Positions 1 to 8,025 of a DNA stretch of 16,351 nt are shown here, piece by piece (positions within the stretch are counted from its first letter, which is position 1; each line of letters begins with the position of its first letter). Made by a program: the position numbers and the translations under genes. Below the pieces are notes generated by a model that saw only the letters and a program-made list of their open reading frames with translations, had not been told where the DNA came from and did not search any database. The stretch is from Candidatus Omnitrophota bacterium (GTDB lineage: Bacteria; Hinthialibacterota; Hinthialibacteria; Hinthialibacterales; JAKPRU01): assembly GCA_029570205.1 (NCBI GenBank), contig JAKQSI010000099.1, positions 1-16,351 of the forward strand. The letters are read 5' to 3'.

Positions 1-204
1 CTGGCCTGCTGCGTAGCTGCCAGGCAGAGACGCCTGGCCTACTGGTAGCTGCCAGGCAGAGACGCCTGGCCTACTGCGTAGCTGCCAGGCAGAGACGCCT
101 GGCCTACTGGTAGCTGCCAGGCAGAGACGCCTGGCCTACTGGTAGCTGCCAGGCAGAGACGCCTGGCCTACTGGTAGCTGCCAGGCAGAGACGCCTGGCC
201 TACT
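1..204. repeat. Tandem hairpin-repeat array, six full copies plus a leading partial copy
   Basis: Full units begin at 14, 46, 79, 111, 143 and 175. All are 32 bp except the second, which is 33 bp because its spacer ends in GCG instead of GG. The partial copy at 1-13 ends in GCG too. Each unit carries a perfect 7-bp inverted repeat, GCCAGGC and GCCTGGC, around the 6-base loop AGAGAC. The units are otherwise nearly identical, which indicates recent tandem expansion. The array ends about 14 bases before the Shine-Dalgarno site of gcvPA. It is not a CRISPR, because the spacers are only about 12 bp and are themselves conserved. An inverted relative lies near the right end of the window. Confidence 0.93.
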
Positions 205-230
205 CCTGTCAACAAAAGGGAGAACCACAC

Positions 231-1568
231 ATGCCTTACATTCCGAACACGGATGACAACCGAAAGGCCATGCTTCAAACGCTCGGCCTCCATTCCGTGG
301 CGGACCTGTTTCGGATTATTCCCGAATCGTTCCGCCCGAAACGTTTCGATATCCCGCCGGGGAAATCCGAGTTTGAGGTTACCCAATGGCTGCGCCACCT
401 CGCCGGGAAGAATGCCACAGGCCTGGTTTGTTTCCTGGGGGGCGGGTACTACGACCATTTCATCCCGGCGGCGGTGGATGCTGTCCTGCGCCGGGGAGAG
501 TTTTACACCGCATACACTCCTTACCAACCGGAAGTGTCCCAGGGAACGCTCCAGGTTGCCTACGAATACCAGACCTCTATCTGCCGCCTGCTCGAAATGG
601 AGGTAGCGAACGCCTCCATGTACGACGGCGGAACCGCGCTCTACGAGGCCGCGCTGATGGCGCTTCGCATCACCGGTCGCAACAAGATCCTGGTGGATGG
701 CGGTGTCAGCCCGATTTACCGCAAAATCCTTTACTGCTACACAAAGAACCTGTCTATCCAGTTCCACGAGATTACCCCGGTACACGGCCAATCCCACCGG
801 GAGGAGATTGCAAAATATCTCGACGACCGGACTGCCGCGATTATTCTCCAAAATCCCAATTTCTTCGGAGCCATCGACGATTTTACCGACATCGTCAATC
901 AGGCACATGCGGTCGGCGCGCTGGCGGTTCTCTCCGTGTACCCGATATCGCTCGGTCTTTTGAAAACCCCCGGCGAGATGAATATCGACATCGCTACAGG
1001 CGAGGGGCAGAGCCTTGGATTACCCTTGTCCTTCGGGGGGCCGTATCTGGGATTCATGGCTACCACAATGGAATATGTGCGCAAAATGCCGGGTCGCCTC
1101 GTCGGCGAGACCGTGGATCGTGAGGGGAAACGCGGTTTTGTATTGACCCTTCAGGCACGGGAACAGCATATTCGTCGGGAGAAAGCTACCTCCAATATCT
1201 GTACCAACCATGCTCTTTGCGCCCTCGCGGCTCAGACTTATATGACCCTGCTCGGCAAGCAGGGACTGGTACAGGTTGCCCGTGTCTGCGCGGATCGCGC
1301 GGAATATGCGCGGGAACGTCTCGGCGCAATCCCCGGCGTCGCCGTGAAACGCTCGGCGCCGACTTTTAATGAATTTATTATTGAGCTGCCCCGCGATGCG
1401 GCGGAGGTAGTCAATCAGATGATCGAACGCGGGTTCGCCGCCGGGTTCCCGCTTGGAAGGTATTACGAAGGCATGGAGAAATATCTACTCGTTGCCGTTA
1501 CAGAGAAAAGAACAAAGGAAGAAATTGGGCAGTTCGCCGAGGCATTGGAGGCTGTGGTATGTCACTGA
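231..1568 (+). CDS. gcvPA: Glycine dehydrogenase (aminomethyl-transferring) subunit 1, P-protein alpha
   Basis: One of the two subunits of the split P-protein. It decarboxylates glycine with pyridoxal phosphate and passes the aminomethyl group to lipoyl-GcvH in the cytoplasm. The 445 residues match the usual length of about 440-450. Family hallmarks are the N-terminal [26 protein letters not shown] near residue 65, [14 protein letters not shown] near 95 and [17 protein letters not shown] near 130. The C-terminal half carries [11 protein letters not shown] and the segment [19 protein letters not shown]. The subunit belongs to the fold-type I PLP family, but the PLP lysine is in the partner GcvPB. 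The ATG at 231 is preceded by GGGAG at 218-222 with an 8-base gap. The 3' end overlaps gcvPB by 10 bases, so the two are translationally coupled. No glycine riboswitch or promoter is visible between the repeat array and the start, so transcription probably enters from upstream. Confidence 0.97.
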   Translation: MPYIPNTDDNRKAMLQTLGLHSVADLFRIIPESFRPKRFDIPPGKSEFEVTQWLRHLAGKNATGLVCFLGGGYYDHFIPAAVDAVLRRGEFYTAYTPYQPEVSQGTLQVAYEYQTSICRLLEMEVANASMYDGGTALYEAALMALRITGRNKILVDGGVSPIYRKILYCYTKNLSIQFHEITPVHGQSHREEIAKYLDDRTAAIILQNPNFFGAIDDFTDIVNQAHAVGALAVLSVYPISLGLLKTPGEMNIDIATGEGQSLGLPLSFGGPYLGFMATTMEYVRKMPGRLVGETVDREGKRGFVLTLQAREQHIRREKATSNICTNHALCALAAQTYMTLLGKQGLVQVARVCADRAEYARERLGAIPGVAVKRSAPTFNEFIIELPRDAAEVVNQMIERGFAAGFPLGRYYEGMEKYLLVAVTEKRTKEEIGQFAEALEAVVCH

Positions 1569-3001
1569 TCTTTGAACAAAGCGTCCCCGGTCGTCGTGGA
1601 GCTCGTCTCCCCGAAAGCGATGTTCCCGCACAGGCGCACCTGCCGGAACAATACCTTCGAGCGCATCCGGCCGAATTGCCGGAGGTGTCGGAGGCCGAGG
1701 CCATTCGTCATTTTACATTACTTTCGCAACGCAATTTCGCCGTAGACCGCACTTTCTACCCGCTCGGTTCCTGTACCATGAAATACAATCCGAAAGTGTG
1801 TGAGGAGATTGCCCGGTTGGACGGGTTTTCGGCGCTTCATCCGCTTCTGCCGCAGCTGCGGGGCGGCGGCCTGCTCACCCAAGGTGCGCTACAAGTTATT
1901 TATGAAACCGAACGCCTGCTGTGTGAAATTACCGGCATGGCGGAGTTTACCATGCAGCCCATGGCCGGTGCGCACGGCGAACTCACCGGTGTGATGCTGA
2001 TTGCGGCATACCATCGCAAACAAGGGAACCGCAAGACCAAGGTCATCATCCCCGATTCCGCCCATGGGACTAATCCGGCCAGCGCCGCCATTGCCGGTTA
2101 CGCTGTGGTCAGCGTCCCCAGCGACAGAAATGGCCTGATGGACAGGAAGGAGTTCGAACGAGTACTCGATCCGGAAGTGGCCGCTGTAATGCTGACCTGC
2201 CCGAATACACTTGGCCTGTTCAATCCGAACCTGCGTACCATGGCCGAGCGCGTTCACGCTGTGGGCGGCCTGATGTATTGCGACGGCGCGAATCTCAACG
2301 CGATTCTCGGTAAGTGCCGTCCGGGAGACATCGGGTTCGATGTAGTCCATGTCAATCTGCACAAAACCTTCGGCGCTCCCCATGGGGGCGGCGGGCCGGG
2401 CGCAGGGCCGGTAGGAGTCTCGGAACAACTGCGCGATTTCCTTCCGATATCTCGGGTAGTCAAACGAAATGATGGAACATTCGCGCTGGAGTATGACCGC
2501 CCCGACTCCATTGGCTATGTCGCGCCGTTTTATGGGAATTTTGGAATCCTCCTTCGCGCGTATACGTATATCCTGCTGCTGGGCAAAGAAGGATTGATCC
2601 GTGTGAGCGAAAATGCGGTACTGAACGCGAATTACATTATGCACCGCCTGAAAGACTACTACGATCTTCCATACGATCGTTCCTGTATGCACGAGTGTGT
2701 CTTTTCCGCATCCCGCCAGATGAAGAACGGTGTTCATGCCATGGATATCGCAAAGGCGTTAATCGACGAGGGTTTTCATCCCCCGACGGTTTATTTTCCC
2801 CTGATTGTAAAGGAAGCGCTGATGATCGAGCCTACGGAGACGGAATCCAAGGAGACATTAGATGCTTTCTGTGACGGGATGATCCGCATCGCCGAGCGTG
2901 CGGAACAAGACCCCGCCGATTTCGCAACTCGGCCCCGGTCAACTCCTGTCTCTCGTTTGGATGAGGTAGCCGCCGCGCGGAAGGCGAAGGTGCGGGCCTG
3001 A
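1559..3001 (+). CDS. gcvPB: Glycine dehydrogenase (aminomethyl-transferring) subunit 2, P-protein beta
   Basis: This is the PLP-binding subunit of the split glycine decarboxylase and forms the active P-protein with GcvPA. At 480 residues it has normal family length. Diagnostic segments are [16 protein letters not shown] (about 64-79), [12 protein letters not shown], the [13 protein letters not shown] segment, [10 protein letters not shown], and the PLP lysine in [20 protein letters not shown], which is Lys269 by codon position. The C-terminal part has the usual PTVYFPLIV and [14 protein letters not shown] motifs. The ATG at 1559 lies inside the end of gcvPA, with GGAG at 1547-1550 eight bases upstream. 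The reading frame is intact and all expected blocks are present, so the gene appears functional. gcvT and gcvH, usually upstream of this pair, are outside the window or elsewhere. Confidence 0.97.
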   Translation: MSLIFEQSVPGRRGARLPESDVPAQAHLPEQYLRAHPAELPEVSEAEAIRHFTLLSQRNFAVDRTFYPLGSCTMKYNPKVCEEIARLDGFSALHPLLPQLRGGGLLTQGALQVIYETERLLCEITGMAEFTMQPMAGAHGELTGVMLIAAYHRKQGNRKTKVIIPDSAHGTNPASAAIAGYAVVSVPSDRNGLMDRKEFERVLDPEVAAVMLTCPNTLGLFNPNLRTMAERVHAVGGLMYCDGANLNAILGKCRPGDIGFDVVHVNLHKTFGAPHGGGGPGAGPVGVSEQLRDFLPISRVVKRNDGTFALEYDRPDSIGYVAPFYGNFGILLRAYTYILLLGKEGLIRVSENAVLNANYIMHRLKDYYDLPYDRSCMHECVFSASRQMKNGVHAMDIAKALIDEGFHPPTVYFPLIVKEALMIEPTETESKETLDAFCDGMIRIAERAEQDPADFATRPRSTPVSRLDEVAAARKAKVRA

Positions 3002-3009
3002 CCCCTGAT

Positions 3010-3034
3010 TGTCAGGCTGAGACACCCGACCTAC
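3010..3034. repeat. Single decayed copy of the hairpin repeat in the gcvPB-dgt gap
   Basis: The 36-base gap between the convergent stops of gcvPB and dgt holds a 25-base stretch that matches the array-1 unit at 20 of 25 positions (hand alignment), in the same orientation. The arms read GTCAGGC and ACCCGAC around TGAGAC, so five of seven stem positions still pair. Stem position 2 is T-A here, against C-G in the arrays. It could also act as a weak bidirectional terminator, but no T-run follows on either strand. Confidence 0.6.
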
Positions 3035-3037
3035 CGA

Positions 3038-4222
3038 TTAAAACGTGAAACTTGGGAGGAAGATTTGGCGGTAGTCTTCGGCGGCGAAGCGGTCCGTCAT
3101 GCCGGCAAGATAATCGGCTACGGTTCGCATGACGCCATCGCGCTCAATCCGGCTTTGACTACTGCGAGGTAGATGATCGGAATGGTCCCGGTAATGTTCA
3201 AATAGCCGTGTCATAATCCGGACACTTTTCTGGGTTGCGCGAAGCACATCGGGATGCCGGTACAGGCGTTCATGAAGGAATCGCTTCAGCTGCCGGTTCA
3301 GCTCGGTCATCTCCGCGCTGTATCCGATGAGCGGCCGGCTGTCGTCGAGATTGTGAGGAGAAGAAACACCTGCTTCGCGAATCCGCCGGATGCTCTCATT
3401 GGCCACATCGGTGACCTGCGCATTGATCAGGCGCACGACGGCGGACGAGCGTTGCCGTTCCGGTTCCATGCCGGGGAAATCCTGAACAACCCCGTTGACA
3501 ATCTGTCGCCAGAGCGGAAGCGACTCCAGTTCCTCGGATGCGATCAGTTGCGACTTGATGCCGTCATCGCAGTCATGGCTGTTATAGGCGATCTCATCGG
3601 CAACATCGACCACCTGTGCCTCCAGGGAGAGGACGGGGGCAATTCCCTTCCCTTCACCCTCGAAAGGTTTTTTGCGTTTGAGAATACCCCGGCGAACCTC
3701 GGCGGTGAGATTCAGTCCATTGAACCGGGGATACCGTTCCTCCAGGATATCCACGACACGGAGCGCCTGCGCATTGTGTTCGAATCCCCCGTGATTTTCC
3801 ATAAGTTCATTCAGCACATGCTCGCCCGAATGACCGAACGGGGTATGTCCGAGGTCATGGGCCAGGGCGATGGCCTCGATCAAGTCCTCATTGAGTTTCA
3901 GAACTCGTCCGAGTGTCCGCGCAATCTGGGCAACCTCCAGGCTGTGTGTGAGGCGAGTGCGATAATAATCGCCGACATGGGTGACAAATACCTGGGTTTT
4001 GTATTCCAGCCGTCGAAAAGCCGCGCAATGGATAACCCGGTCCTTGTCACGCTGGAATGCGGTGCGATAGGGGTGTTCCGTTTCCGGGAAACGACGTCCG
4101 TAGGTTTCTCTTGCCCGGCAGGCATAAGGCGCCAGCCAGACCTTTTCCCGCTCCTCCTGCTCCTGGCGGGACAGAAGATCTGCCGAAATGTCCGTAGCAA
4201 GTAACTTTTTATCCTGGGACAT
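3038..4222 (-). CDS. dgt: dGTP triphosphohydrolase-like HD-domain protein
   Basis: Predicted cytoplasmic dNTP triphosphohydrolase that converts dGTP or other dNTPs to deoxynucleoside plus triphosphate, affecting nucleotide pools and replication fidelity. The 394 residues fit the shorter type-2 dGTPase-like group rather than the enterobacterial enzyme of about 500. The HD metal site is complete: His93 in RLTHSLEVAQ, His122-Asp123 in LAHDLGHTPFGHSGE, and an Asp in VADEIAYNSHD near 209. Other family blocks are YRTAFQRDKDRVIHCAAFRR (52-71), the segment around residues 145-155 containing GGFEHNAQALR, and LNLTAEVRRGILK. The ATG at 4222 has only a weak Shine-Dalgarno, but family alignment and the N-terminal charged helix favour it. 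A candidate promoter lies in the divergent gap shared with the pilin gene. The 3' end converges on gcvPB. Substrate preference cannot be read from sequence. Confidence 0.95.
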   Translation of the reverse strand: MSQDKKLLATDISADLLSRQEQEEREKVWLAPYACRARETYGRRFPETEHPYRTAFQRDKDRVIHCAAFRRLEYKTQVFVTHVGDYYRTRLTHSLEVAQIARTLGRVLKLNEDLIEAIALAHDLGHTPFGHSGEHVLNELMENHGGFEHNAQALRVVDILEERYPRFNGLNLTAEVRRGILKRKKPFEGEGKGIAPVLSLEAQVVDVADEIAYNSHDCDDGIKSQLIASEELESLPLWRQIVNGVVQDFPGMEPERQRSSAVVRLINAQVTDVANESIRRIREAGVSSPHNLDDSRPLIGYSAEMTELNRQLKRFLHERLYRHPDVLRATQKSVRIMTRLFEHYRDHSDHLPRSSQSRIERDGVMRTVADYLAGMTDRFAAEDYRQIFLPSFTF

Positions 4223-4259
4223 GTCTGGTCATCCGGTTTGAATGTGTCATAGGATAATG

Positions 4260-4288
4260 ACAATAGAGTTCATTTTCGTGCCGGTCAA
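4260..4288 (-). promoter_or_regulatory. Candidate sigma70-type promoter for dgt
   Basis: Reading the minus strand, TTGACC (revcomp of 4283-4288) is followed by a 17-base spacer and TATTGT (revcomp of 4260-4265). That is five and four matches to the consensus hexamers at ideal spacing. The implied start is near 4253, giving a leader of about 30 bases before the dgt ATG. The pilin gene reads away from the same 80-base gap. On its strand only a weak GATAAT at 4253-4258, without a clear -35, is visible. Confidence 0.4.
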
Positions 4289-4302
4289 CCGAGGCGCAGA
4301 CC

Positions 4303-4902
4303 ATGAGACAGAAAAGTGGATTTACACTGATTGAGTTGTTGATTGTTGTGGCGATTATCGGCATTCTGGCGGCAATTGCGGTGCCGAATTTTATGAACGC
4401 GCGAGTCCGTGCGCAGGTCGCCCGGACTTATGGGGATTTGAAGGCGCTGCACCTGGCGGTTCAAAGTTACCTGGTGGATCAAGGCACACTACCGCCGAAT
4501 TCCAGTCATTTGACCGTACACCTGAAATGGCTGACAACGCCGATGGCCTATATTGCCGGTGTCGGATTCAAGGATGTGTTCAAGGCCAAACAGGGCAATA
4601 CGGGCAATGACCAGGAAAGTTATTTGTATTTCTCCTATTTGTATGACCAGGAGAATCCGGGCAATTCCTGGATCGGGCAGGTGAATCTGCCGCAGTTTTC
4701 CACCAAGGGGTTTTGTTTGAGCAGCTGGGGACCGGATCGCAACCAAAGCGCCATCGAGTGGGTGTATATCCTTCGTCGCCAAGGCAACCCGGATGCCGGG
4801 AATGACTTCGTTTACAGTCCATCGAATGGGGCAATCAGCGGAGGCGGTATAGGGGTGTGGGGAGGGGATGTACCGGGAGTCAGCGCCACGCTGGGAGGAT
4901 GA
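4303..4902 (+). CDS. Type IV pilin-like / type II secretion pseudopilin (GspG-like) protein
   Basis: A 199-residue protein with a textbook class III signal. A short basic leader MRQKSG is cut between Gly6 and Phe7 by prepilin peptidase, then FTLIELLIVVAIIGILAAIA forms the hydrophobic helix with Glu at position +5. The following amphipathic helix (NFMNARVRAQVARTYGDLKA) and YLVDQGTLPPNS are typical of GspG-like proteins of PVC/FCB and candidate-phylum bacteria. The C-terminal region is aromatic and Gly-rich (SSWGPDRNQ, then FVYSPSNGAISGGGIGVWGGD) and resembles the calcium-binding tail position of GspG, but the site residues cannot be confirmed. GAGG at 4291-4294 sits 8 bases before the ATG. No other pilus or secretion genes adjoin it, so it may be a minor or orphan pseudopilin. 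Such genes are often multicopy in these genomes (recollection). Confidence 0.9.
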   Translation: MRQKSGFTLIELLIVVAIIGILAAIAVPNFMNARVRAQVARTYGDLKALHLAVQSYLVDQGTLPPNSSHLTVHLKWLTTPMAYIAGVGFKDVFKAKQGNTGNDQESYLYFSYLYDQENPGNSWIGQVNLPQFSTKGFCLSSWGPDRNQSAIEWVYILRRQGNPDAGNDFVYSPSNGAISGGGIGVWGGDVPGVSATLGG

Positions 4903-5071
4903 AGGGCGAATTAAGAATTAAAAATTGAAGAAAAGAGAAGGGAGATACAAGTGGGGCGGTGAGAAGACCTGATCCGAACTGTCTGCCCGCGAGCGGTCGT
5001 ATGCGGGGCAGTGCAAGGAGGTCGGTCCTGCCGCCTGGAATCTTGTGTGGGGAATCATGTATGATGGCAAT

Positions 5072-5077
5072 TATAAT
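5072..5077 (+). promoter_or_regulatory. Perfect -10 hexamer TATAAT upstream of the aminotransferase
   Basis: TATAAT matches the sigma70 -10 consensus at all six positions and would start transcription near 5084, giving a leader of about 50 bases. No good -35 exists at 16-18 bases. TTGTGT at 5043-5048 is 23 bases away, which is too far. The hexamer lies between two ATGGCAAT direct repeats, which could be an activator or repressor half-site pair. This is inference from sequence only. Confidence 0.3.
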
Positions 5078-5120
5078 GGCAATGGTCCTGGAGCAGGATC
5101 TCCGCGAACAAGAAAATCAC

Positions 5121-5127
5121 AAGGAGA
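5121..5127 (+). promoter_or_regulatory. Shine-Dalgarno AAGGAGA that decides the aminotransferase start
   Basis: A strong AAGGAGA ends directly at an in-frame ATG at 5128, leaving only one base after GGAG, too close for initiation. The next in-frame ATG at 5134 lies seven bases after GGAG, which is optimal. The protein therefore most likely begins MSNADKLAIHGG rather than with two extra residues. Confidence 0.75.
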
Positions 5128-5133
5128 ATGGAA

Positions 5134-6402
5134 ATGTCGAATGCGGACAAATTGGCAATCCACGGCGGCAGCCCGGTTTGCGCGGAGCGGATACCCGAAT
5201 CGCTCCATGGAGTGATGGAGATCGGTGAACCGGAGAAGCGGGCGGTAATGAATGTTTTGGAGAAGAAACGGGTGTTTCGCTTTTATCCGGAGGGTCTGGA
5301 GGATTCGGAGGCGGCGGCTCTGGAACGAAAATACGCGGAACGTCTCGGCGTTCGTCACACACTGGCGGTCAGTTCGGGCACCGGTGCGCTCGTGGCGGGA
5401 TTTGCGGGACTTGGCCTGGAACCGGGGGATGAGGTGATTATCCCGGCGTATACATTTATTGCGACACCGTTCTCCATCCTGGCCAACTGGCTGGTGCCGG
5501 TGCTGTGTGAGATCGACGCCACCATGACCATGGACACCGAACACCTTCGACAGTGCATCACTCCCCGCACGCGGGCGATCTGTCCGGTCCACATGCGCGG
5601 GTTCCCATGCAACATGGACGAGATTATGAAAATCGCCGAGGAACACAACTTGGCGGTTTTAGAGGATGTGGCCCAGGCGAACGGCGGAAGTTACAAAGGC
5701 AAACCGCTGGGGACATTCGGTGAGGTGGGATGTTTCAGCTTCCAGATGTATAAGATCATCACCGCCGGGGAAGGCGGCATGGTGGTGATGAACGATGACA
5801 GGATCTTTTCCCGGGCGCGGACACAACAGGATTGCGCCAGCCGATATTGGCTGAATACGCAGGATGAGATTTACGACGTTTATGGAGAGAATTATCGAAT
5901 CTGCGAGCTTTGCGCGGCGTTGGGGCTGGCGCAATACGAGCGGCTGGATAGCCTGCTGGACCAATTCCGTCACTGCAAGAAGAGAATCCTGGCGGGACTT
6001 GAAGGGGTAAACGGGATCGAACTTGCGCCCAGTCATGATCCCGAGGGTGATGTTGGAATTGCCGTCATGTTTTATACGGAGAGCATCGAGAAATCCCGCG
6101 AGTTCGCCCAAGCCCTGGATGCGGAAGGAATTCCCTGCGGGACCATGTATAATAAGGGCATACCCGACCGGCACATTTTCTACTATTGGCCTTTCGTGAA
6201 TCAGCTGCCGCCCGACAGTCGAATCAGCCCGTGGAACTGCGGCGGGAAGAAATCGGATGTCCGATACAGCCCCGATATGTGCCCCCGGACCCTGGATTAC
6301 CTGGGCAGGGCCATCACGTTGAATATCCACCAGAAGCTGACGGACAGCCATTGCGATTGGATGGTGGAAGCCGTGCGCAAGGTGGCGAAAGCGTTGTTTT
6401 GA
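5134..6402 (+). CDS. DegT/DnrJ/EryC1/StrS-family PLP-dependent aminotransferase
   Basis: A 422-residue fold-type I PLP enzyme of the family that aminates keto-sugars (nucleotide-linked or inositol-like) for envelope glycans or secondary metabolites. It opens with LAIHGGSPV. Further family features are RFYPEG, AVSSGTGALVAGFAGLGLEPGDEVIIPAYTFIAT for the PLP phosphate and substrate pocket, LEDVAQANGGSYKGKPLGTFG (Asp stacking with PLP), and the Schiff-base lysine in CFSFQMYKIITAGEGGMVV (Lys207 counted from ATG 5134). ENYRICELCAALGLAQ matches the conserved N-Y-R-E/L segment. Length is typical to slightly long, with a C-terminal extension (HIFYYWPFVN to the end) resembling the inosose/3-amino-sugar branch more than ArnB or WecE. 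The exact substrate is not predictable. There is no dehydratase or nucleotidyltransferase nearby. The downstream GT-C gene on the same strand, 213 bases away, suggests a role in surface glycan assembly. Confidence 0.93.
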   Translation: MSNADKLAIHGGSPVCAERIPESLHGVMEIGEPEKRAVMNVLEKKRVFRFYPEGLEDSEAAALERKYAERLGVRHTLAVSSGTGALVAGFAGLGLEPGDEVIIPAYTFIATPFSILANWLVPVLCEIDATMTMDTEHLRQCITPRTRAICPVHMRGFPCNMDEIMKIAEEHNLAVLEDVAQANGGSYKGKPLGTFGEVGCFSFQMYKIITAGEGGMVVMNDDRIFSRARTQQDCASRYWLNTQDEIYDVYGENYRICELCAALGLAQYERLDSLLDQFRHCKKRILAGLEGVNGIELAPSHDPEGDVGIAVMFYTESIEKSREFAQALDAEGIPCGTMYNKGIPDRHIFYYWPFVNQLPPDSRISPWNCGGKKSDVRYSPDMCPRTLDYLGRAITLNIHQKLTDSHCDWMVEAVRKVAKALF

Positions 6403-6615
6403 ATCGGGAAGAATCCTCACCCCTTCCCTTCCAAGTCTGGCGTCTATCGCGCAGATGCGGGGGTTGTTTGCGCGGATTGTGCGGTTGATTTTAATGGGGA
6501 GGTGCGGTCCGCGGTTTCAGCATATCGGTACGTTATACAGTTATGACTATCTCATTTCTGCATTGACCGAGCTGTTTCTAACCCATGAAAGAGGATACAT
6601 AGGAAACCATCGTTT

Positions 6616-7878
6616 ATGTTCAGGCAACCTTTCCGGGTTCGTTGGGGGCTTCGCTTTTGCTGTGAACACCCTTCCTGCATCACAGCCGGTTTTGTCCTGC
6701 TTATTCGATTGCCGTTTTTCTGGGCGGTTGTCACGAAGCCCGAATGTGCTTTGATGCCGGATTCCGTGACCTATATTGCTATAGCAGATAATCTTACCGA
6801 TCCCTCCATTCATCGAACACCGGGATACCCTTTATTTCTAGCTGCAATTCGATGCGTTTCATATTCTCCGATTTCTGTCGCGATGGTTCAGTCATTTTTG
6901 GCCGCCGTGACTGGGATCCTCGTGACCTGCATCGCCTATCGACTGTCTCCGTCAGGGAATGGATCCGCCCGACTTGCGGGAATTCTCGCCGGGATTTTCT
7001 TTGCCGCCGATGCGGTCTCCGCCGGCTATTCATGCCTGGTGCTGACCGAAAGTCTATGTGCGCTTGTCTTGACAACGACAGTCGCACTATTCGTTCTTTC
7101 TCCCGGATCACCGGGACAGATCATCGGAGTTGGGATCCTGAACGGATTGAATGCCTTGATTCGACCGGTTGCGATGCTATGCGTGATTGCACAGTTGCCG
7201 TACGGATATGTGAAGATACGGAGTCGCCGTTACGGCCTTGCATTGCTGATCGCTTTTTCTTTCCTTCTTCCCGGTATATGGATCCTTCGAAACGGACTAT
7301 CGGCAGGAGTTTATACACTTTCGGATATTGCGATTGTGAATCTCTATTTTTACCGTGCCGCGGCCATTGTAGCCGAGTTGAAACAACTTCCCTTTGAAGA
7401 AGTGCAACAATCAATGCGCGAGGAATGGAATCGGGAATTAACGGAAACCTCTTTAACACAGACTGAACAATTACAACGAATACGCAGCCGCGCAATTACA
7501 ATTATATATCAGCACCCGGATTTGGCCATGAAACATGCGGCAATCGGTCTGGTGAAAATGTTGTTCGGTCCGGGCCGTGAGTTATATCTCCGGTTCTTTC
7601 ATTCCGTTCCTCCGCTATTCTTGACACTTCTTCTTGCTTACTCTCTAGTTCACATTGTGGTAGTGTATCTGTGTGCCGGGATGTATTTTTATAGAAGCAA
7701 GCGGCCGGAAAAGTGGTTGTTTTTTTTGACTATTCTTTACTTTTGCCTGTTTTCCATGGGACCGGAGGCGTATTCTCGATTCCGGGTTCCGATTATGCCG
7801 CTTTTTTGCATCACGGCCGGACTCGGGATTCCGTTCAGAACCGAGCGAATGGGCGATAAGATAGCCGAAGAAGGATAA
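6616..7878 (+). CDS. GT-C fold membrane glycosyltransferase, family 39-like (ArnT/PMT-type)
   Basis: A 420-residue polytopic membrane protein with about ten hydrophobic segments. After the first segment (around 23-40) the loop reads MPDSVTYIAIADNL then HRTPGYPLFLAAI. The acidic residue (Asp49) plus Tyr and the R-x-P-G-Y-P-L-F signature are typical of bacterial PMT_2/ArnT-like enzymes, which take sugar from a polyprenyl-phosphate donor at the periplasmic face. A hydrophilic stretch near 255-315 (ELKQLPFEEVQQ to IYQHPDLAMKHA) matches the usual loop of the group, and the last helices carry GPEAYSRFRVPIMPLF. The start is uncertain: the ATG at 6616 has AGGA twelve bases upstream, and a shorter protein starting near residue 47 would lose the first helix. 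The gene looks more AT-rich than its neighbours. The 213 bases before it show no clear promoter. Acceptor and sugar are unknown. Confidence 0.88.
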   Translation: MFRQPFRVRWGLRFCCEHPSCITAGFVLLIRLPFFWAVVTKPECALMPDSVTYIAIADNLTDPSIHRTPGYPLFLAAIRCVSYSPISVAMVQSFLAAVTGILVTCIAYRLSPSGNGSARLAGILAGIFFAADAVSAGYSCLVLTESLCALVLTTTVALFVLSPGSPGQIIGVGILNGLNALIRPVAMLCVIAQLPYGYVKIRSRRYGLALLIAFSFLLPGIWILRNGLSAGVYTLSDIAIVNLYFYRAAAIVAELKQLPFEEVQQSMREEWNRELTETSLTQTEQLQRIRSRAITIIYQHPDLAMKHAAIGLVKMLFGPGRELYLRFFHSVPPLFLTLLLAYSLVHIVVVYLCAGMYFYRSKRPEKWLFFLTILYFCLFSMGPEAYSRFRVPIMPLFCITAGLGIPFRTERMGDKIAEEG

Positions 7879-8025
7879 AGTGTTCCGGATCGAGAATACG
7901 GAGGATCGATGGCCCGGTTCGTTCACTTCCACGAATAGTAATCTCCACGGCCTGCCCATGACTTTCACAGCGTTTTTCCGCTGAGAACGAAGACGGCGGT
8001 CTCTGCGAGAAGGTTCGGCAGAAAT

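Larger units (their letters stand above)
4903..5133 (+). other. Structured leader and spacer before the aminotransferase gene
   Basis: This 231-base stretch has no convincing gene. It starts with an AT-rich, purine-biased patch (about 4909-4945) unlike the GC-rich surroundings. A hairpin follows with CTGCCC at 4983-4988 pairing GGGCAG at 5006-5011. It is extended by two more pairs past one bulged G and has a 12-base loop. Two direct copies of ATGGCAAT lie at 5064-5071 and 5076-5083 and flank a perfect TATAAT. A short open frame from 4959 runs into the aminotransferase in another frame and shows no family resemblance. Confidence 0.5.

Noticed and set aside
1-204. CRISPR array
   Set aside because: Intervening sequence is only about 12 bp and identical between units; no cas genes in the window.
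168-908. 246-residue open frame antisense to gcvPA, ending in the repeat array
   Set aside because: It is the complement of a clear gcvPA. Its C-terminal GQASLPG piece is just the hairpin repeat translated, a known type of spurious protein tail.
1889-2737. 282-residue minus-strand frame opposite gcvPB
   Set aside because: Shadow of the conserved GcvPB coding region in GC-rich DNA.
3254-4204. 316-residue plus-strand open frame opposite dgt
   Set aside because: It lies fully antisense to a complete HD-domain gene with all catalytic residues; no family motifs in the antisense protein.
4981-5011. Known riboswitch or SRP RNA in the aminotransferase leader
   Set aside because: The hairpin is real but none of the conserved core motifs of glycine, cobalamin or SRP RNA classes could be recognised.
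4959-5228. 89-residue frame before the aminotransferase
   Set aside because: Runs into the aminotransferase in another frame, lacks a clear ribosome site and resembles no family.
5659-6420. 253-residue minus-strand frame opposite the aminotransferase
   Set aside because: Antisense of a clear PLP enzyme; no ribosome site or recognisable motif.
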